Shown one piece after another: positions 5,278 through 6,829 of a stretch of 6,829 nt of DNA; position 1 is the stretch's first letter; each line of letters opens with the position of its first letter. Both the position numbers and the translations under genes were made by a program. Source of the DNA: an uncultured Moraxella sp. Lineage in GTDB: Bacteria; Pseudomonadota; Gammaproteobacteria; Pseudomonadales; Moraxellaceae. The notes beneath the pieces are model-generated. The model ran no database searches. It saw only the letters and a program-made list of their open reading frames with translations, and was not told the DNA's origin. The stretch lies in assembly GCA_937975585.1 (NCBI GenBank), contig CALJUC010000192.1, positions 1-6,829 of the forward strand, in the 5' to 3' direction.

Positions 5278-5338
5278 AAACAGCTGATGGCAATCAATGC
5301 CAACTAAATAAAGAAATTAAGATAAAAAATTGTCCTGT

Positions 5339-5367
5339 ATTATAGCGATAAAACCCTAGCTTGGCGA
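5339..5367 (-). promoter_or_regulatory. Sigma-70 type promoter of yibN (and probably grxC-secB)
   Basis: On the - strand TCGCCA (5367-5362, 4/6 to the -35 consensus) is followed after exactly 17 bp by a perfect TATAAT (5344-5339). Initiation near 5332 gives a leader of about 65 nt to the TTG start. It is the best promoter match in the window and separates the yibN cluster from rsgA upstream. Confidence 0.7.
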
Positions 5368-5427
5368 CGTATTTTGGTCAATCTATGGGTTTAACCTAAT
5401 AACGAAGTTTTCACAATTGGCTGAGTA

Positions 5428-6498
5428 TTAATATGACGATTGCTCAGTTTCCGATTGTAGTAGCACAAGGTTTTCAACACGGCGGGCTAACACCTCACCG
5501 GTTTCAACCGCATGCCATAACGCACAGTTGGGCGTTTCAGGTGTGTGCTTACAATCGCGGAAACGGCACTGACTGGCTAACGGTGCCAATTCAATAAAGC
5601 CTGCCAAGATATCCTCTTTCGTCAGATGCCATAATCCATACTCACGAATGCCGGGCGTATCAATGACCGCACCTTTGGCTAACGCAGTCGGGTCAAAGGG
5701 TAATAAGCGGCTCGTGGTAGTGGTGTGTTGCCCTAGCTGTGATATGGTTGAGATATCATTGACGGACTGTTCAGCCGCGGGCAATAAATGGTTAATGAGG
5801 CTGCTTTTACCGACACCCGATTGACCGGCAAAAATAACGGTTTTTCCTTTGACACTGGCATTAAGCTCGGTTAAATCGCCTGTTGATTCGGTAATTAACG
5901 TCGCATAGCCGAGCTGCTGATATTCTTGTAACAGTTGTAGCGTATCGGCATGCGCAGTATCTTGGAGCAAATCCGCTTTGTTCAAAATCAGTAGCGGTGT
6001 GACCTGTGCATAGTGACTCGCAACCAAGTAACGGTCAATCAACTGCGCGGATGGCGCGGGTAATGGGGCGAATACAATCGCCAACAAATCAACATTACTG
6101 GCAACCGGTTTTAGCTTATGGTAGCGGTCAGGGCGTGTGATGATGTTATGACGGTCATAAATCGCTTCGATACGCCCAAGTCCGGTATTCGGGTCAGCGC
6201 TAAAACGTACCTTATCGCCCGTGGCAATCAAGGGTAAATTGGTGCGCGTATGACAACGCCAAATACTGTGCAAGGTAATCGGCTGCCAAAATGGGTCTGG
6301 TTCATCCGGTGCGACAGGGGGCTTTTCGGGAATTTGTTTGGGGAGCGACGTGGCTTGGACATCAAGCTGTTTGCCGTAGTTACTGATGACAATACCGTCC
6401 ATCAAGGTATCACTGTCGACCGCTTGGCCGTGTTGTTGTTGTTTAGCGATGCGGCGGCTTTGTTGGTCGGTCAGTTTACGTTTACGAATCAACGCCAT
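5428..6498 (-). CDS. rsgA: ribosome small-subunit maturation GTPase RsgA
   Basis: RsgA (YjeQ) is a circularly permuted GTPase that binds the 30S subunit late in assembly and releases RbfA. The 356-residue product has a basic N-terminus (RKRKLTDQQSRRIAKQQQ), an OB-fold (about 35-115), then the GTPase motifs in the permuted order G4-G1-G2-G3: NKAD (173-176), GQSGVGKSS (225-233), the Thr-rich switch HTTTTSRLL (258-266) and DTPG (280-283). The C-terminal zinc knuckle uses Cys311, Cys316, His318 and Cys325. Length is near E. coli RsgA (350). The ATG at 6498 yields the family's usual MALIRKRKL start; a TTG nine codons upstream (6525) is less likely. The ribosome site is weak (GGGTA). A linker rich in Pro/Asp/Glu (51-70) is inserted in the OB region. 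It is divergent from orn, as in E. coli. Confidence 0.96.
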   Translation of the reverse strand: MALIRKRKLTDQQSRRIAKQQQHGQAVDSDTLMDGIVISNYGKQLDVQATSLPKQIPEKPPVAPDEPDPFWQPITLHSIWRCHTRTNLPLIATGDKVRFSADPNTGLGRIEAIYDRHNIITRPDRYHKLKPVASNVDLLAIVFAPLPAPSAQLIDRYLVASHYAQVTPLLILNKADLLQDTAHADTLQLLQEYQQLGYATLITESTGDLTELNASVKGKTVIFAGQSGVGKSSLINHLLPAAEQSVNDISTISQLGQHTTTTSRLLPFDPTALAKGAVIDTPGIREYGLWHLTKEDILAGFIELAPLASQCRFRDCKHTPETPNCALWHAVETGEVLARRVENLVLLQSETEQSSY

Positions 6499-6555
6499 GA
6501 GATACCCATTGTCAGTGTCAGGCAATGAACGGCAAAGGTCATATTGGTCTCCAAT

Positions 6556-6570
6556 GTTTGTGCAACAAAC
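6556..6570. repeat. Inverted repeat between rsgA and orn
   Basis: GTTTGT (6556-6561) and ACAAAC (6565-6570) form perfect 6-bp arms around GCA. It lies immediately next to the candidate -10 of rsgA, on its downstream side, and upstream of the orn promoter. It could be an operator or a small hairpin in the rsgA leader; no consensus is recognised. Confidence 0.35.
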
Positions 6571-6574
6571 CGCT

Positions 6575-6580
6575 ATTTTA
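6575..6580 (-). promoter_or_regulatory. Candidate -10 of rsgA promoter
   Basis: The - strand reads TAAAAT, 5/6 to the -10 consensus, but the hexamer 17 bp upstream is a poor -35. A transcript from here would have a leader of about 70 nt including the GTTTGT/ACAAAC repeat. It overlaps the region used by the divergent orn promoter. Confidence 0.3.
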
Positions 6581-6591
6581 GCGCGAAAATC

Positions 6592-6600
6592 TGTTAAGAT
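6592..6600 (+). promoter_or_regulatory. Putative extended -10 promoter of orn
   Basis: TGTTAAGAT fits TGn-TATAAT with TAAGAT (5/6) at 6595-6600; the upstream -35 is poor, as tolerated by extended -10 promoters. Initiation near 6607 leaves a leader of about 60 nt before orn. It is the same TGTTA-type extended -10 seen before the deg protease gene. Confidence 0.45.
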
Positions 6601-6667
6601 GGCGGATTATTTGTTAAGAACCTGTTTGCGAAAGATAGGGTGGCTGATAGCTACTAAAGGGGGAAGT

Positions 6668-6829
6668 ATGAGTGTAGACAAACGTAATTTGATTTGGATT
6701 GACCTTGAGATGACCGGGCTTGATACGATGAATGATACCATCATCGAGATTGCCACCATTGTGACCGATAGTGAGCTCAATATCTTGGCAGAAGGGCCAG
6801 TATTTGCCATTAAAACCCCAGATATTGTG
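6668..6829 (+). CDS. orn: oligoribonuclease Orn, N-terminal part
   Basis: The frame from ATG at 6668 stays open for 54 codons to the window end, where the gene is cut. The product begins MSVDKRNLIWIDLEMTGLD, a hallmark of Orn: the DxE pair Asp12/Glu14 is the first metal-binding motif of the DEDDh 3'-5' exonucleases, followed by IIEIATIVTD (25-34). Orn degrades 2-5 nt RNA fragments, and pGpG from cyclic-di-GMP breakdown, to mononucleotides in the cytoplasm. Full-length family members are about 180 residues, so roughly two thirds is missing, including the remaining catalytic Asp and His residues. AAGG at 6657-6660, seven bases upstream within a G-rich run, is a good ribosome site. Divergent arrangement with rsgA matches E. 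coli. Confidence 0.95.
   Translation, partial: MSVDKRNLIWIDLEMTGLDTMNDTIIEIATIVTDSELNILAEGPVFAIKTPDIV

Noticed and set aside
5421..5447. CTGAG/CTCAG inverted repeat at the rsgA stop codon as a terminator
   Set aside because: The stem has only 5 bp, the loop is 17 nt and no T-run follows on the - strand.
6250..6528. + strand 92-codon frame opposite the rsgA N-terminus
   Set aside because: It is antisense to the conserved RsgA N-terminal and OB-fold region, with no convincing start signals.
6607..6810. - strand frame opposite orn
   Set aside because: The + strand encodes the unmistakable Orn N-terminus; the antisense peptide is a hydrophobic Ser/Ile-rich shadow.
1..6829. CRISPR array, tRNA/rRNA gene, insertion sequence or defence/toxin-antitoxin module
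   Set aside because: I found no regularly spaced repeats, cloverleaf-forming stretch, transposase motif or small paired toxin-antitoxin frames in the window.

Overview
The window looks like chromosomal DNA from a gammaproteobacterium, most likely a Moraxellaceae member (Moraxella/Psychrobacter-like). This is inferred from the moderate-to-low GC, the AT-rich intergenic regions, the gene order yibN-grxC-secB and the divergent rsgA/orn pair, both familiar from E. coli. The genus is a guess from general impression, not a database match. Bases 1-32 are not biological: they match the Illumina TruSeq read-1 adapter, so genomic sequence starts at 33 and this is the raw end of a contig.

Left part (33-1870, + strand): the last 20 codons of a class II lysyl-tRNA synthetase gene (lysS) end at 95 and are followed by a strong terminator. 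An AT-rich regulatory stretch then leads into a membrane-anchored, single-PDZ serine protease of the DegS/AlgW type. That gene ends at a long bidirectional hairpin.

Middle part (1884-3823): a pteridine reductase-type SDR gene (- strand) and an uncharacterised 311-residue gene (+ strand) diverge from a 164-bp region with an inverted repeat and a plausible promoter. The 311-residue protein resembles, from memory of its C-terminal motifs, the helix-hairpin-helix DNA-glycosylase-like family annotated as alpha-glutamyl/putrescinyl thymine pyrophosphorylase clade 3. It is the least understood gene here. A second bidirectional terminator separates it from secB.

Right part (3839-6829): yibN (membrane-anchored rhodanese), grxC (glutaredoxin 3) and secB (export chaperone) run on the - strand in the E. 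coli order, but gpsA does not follow. A good promoter lies before yibN. The gaps before grxC and secB hold hairpins and a possible internal promoter, so the three genes may not be strictly co-transcribed. Upstream lies rsgA (30S assembly GTPase, - strand), divergent from orn (oligoribonuclease, + strand), which is cut by the window end after 54 codons.

Most genes are housekeeping: translation and ribosome assembly (lysS, rsgA), RNA turnover (orn), envelope quality control and export (deg protease, secB), and thiol/sulfur chemistry (grxC, yibN). I see no mobile element, CRISPR array, tRNA, rRNA or phage gene. No large novel system is evident. The main points of interest are the orphan 311-residue protein, the extended Deg protease, several unassigned intergenic palindromes and the adapter artefact.
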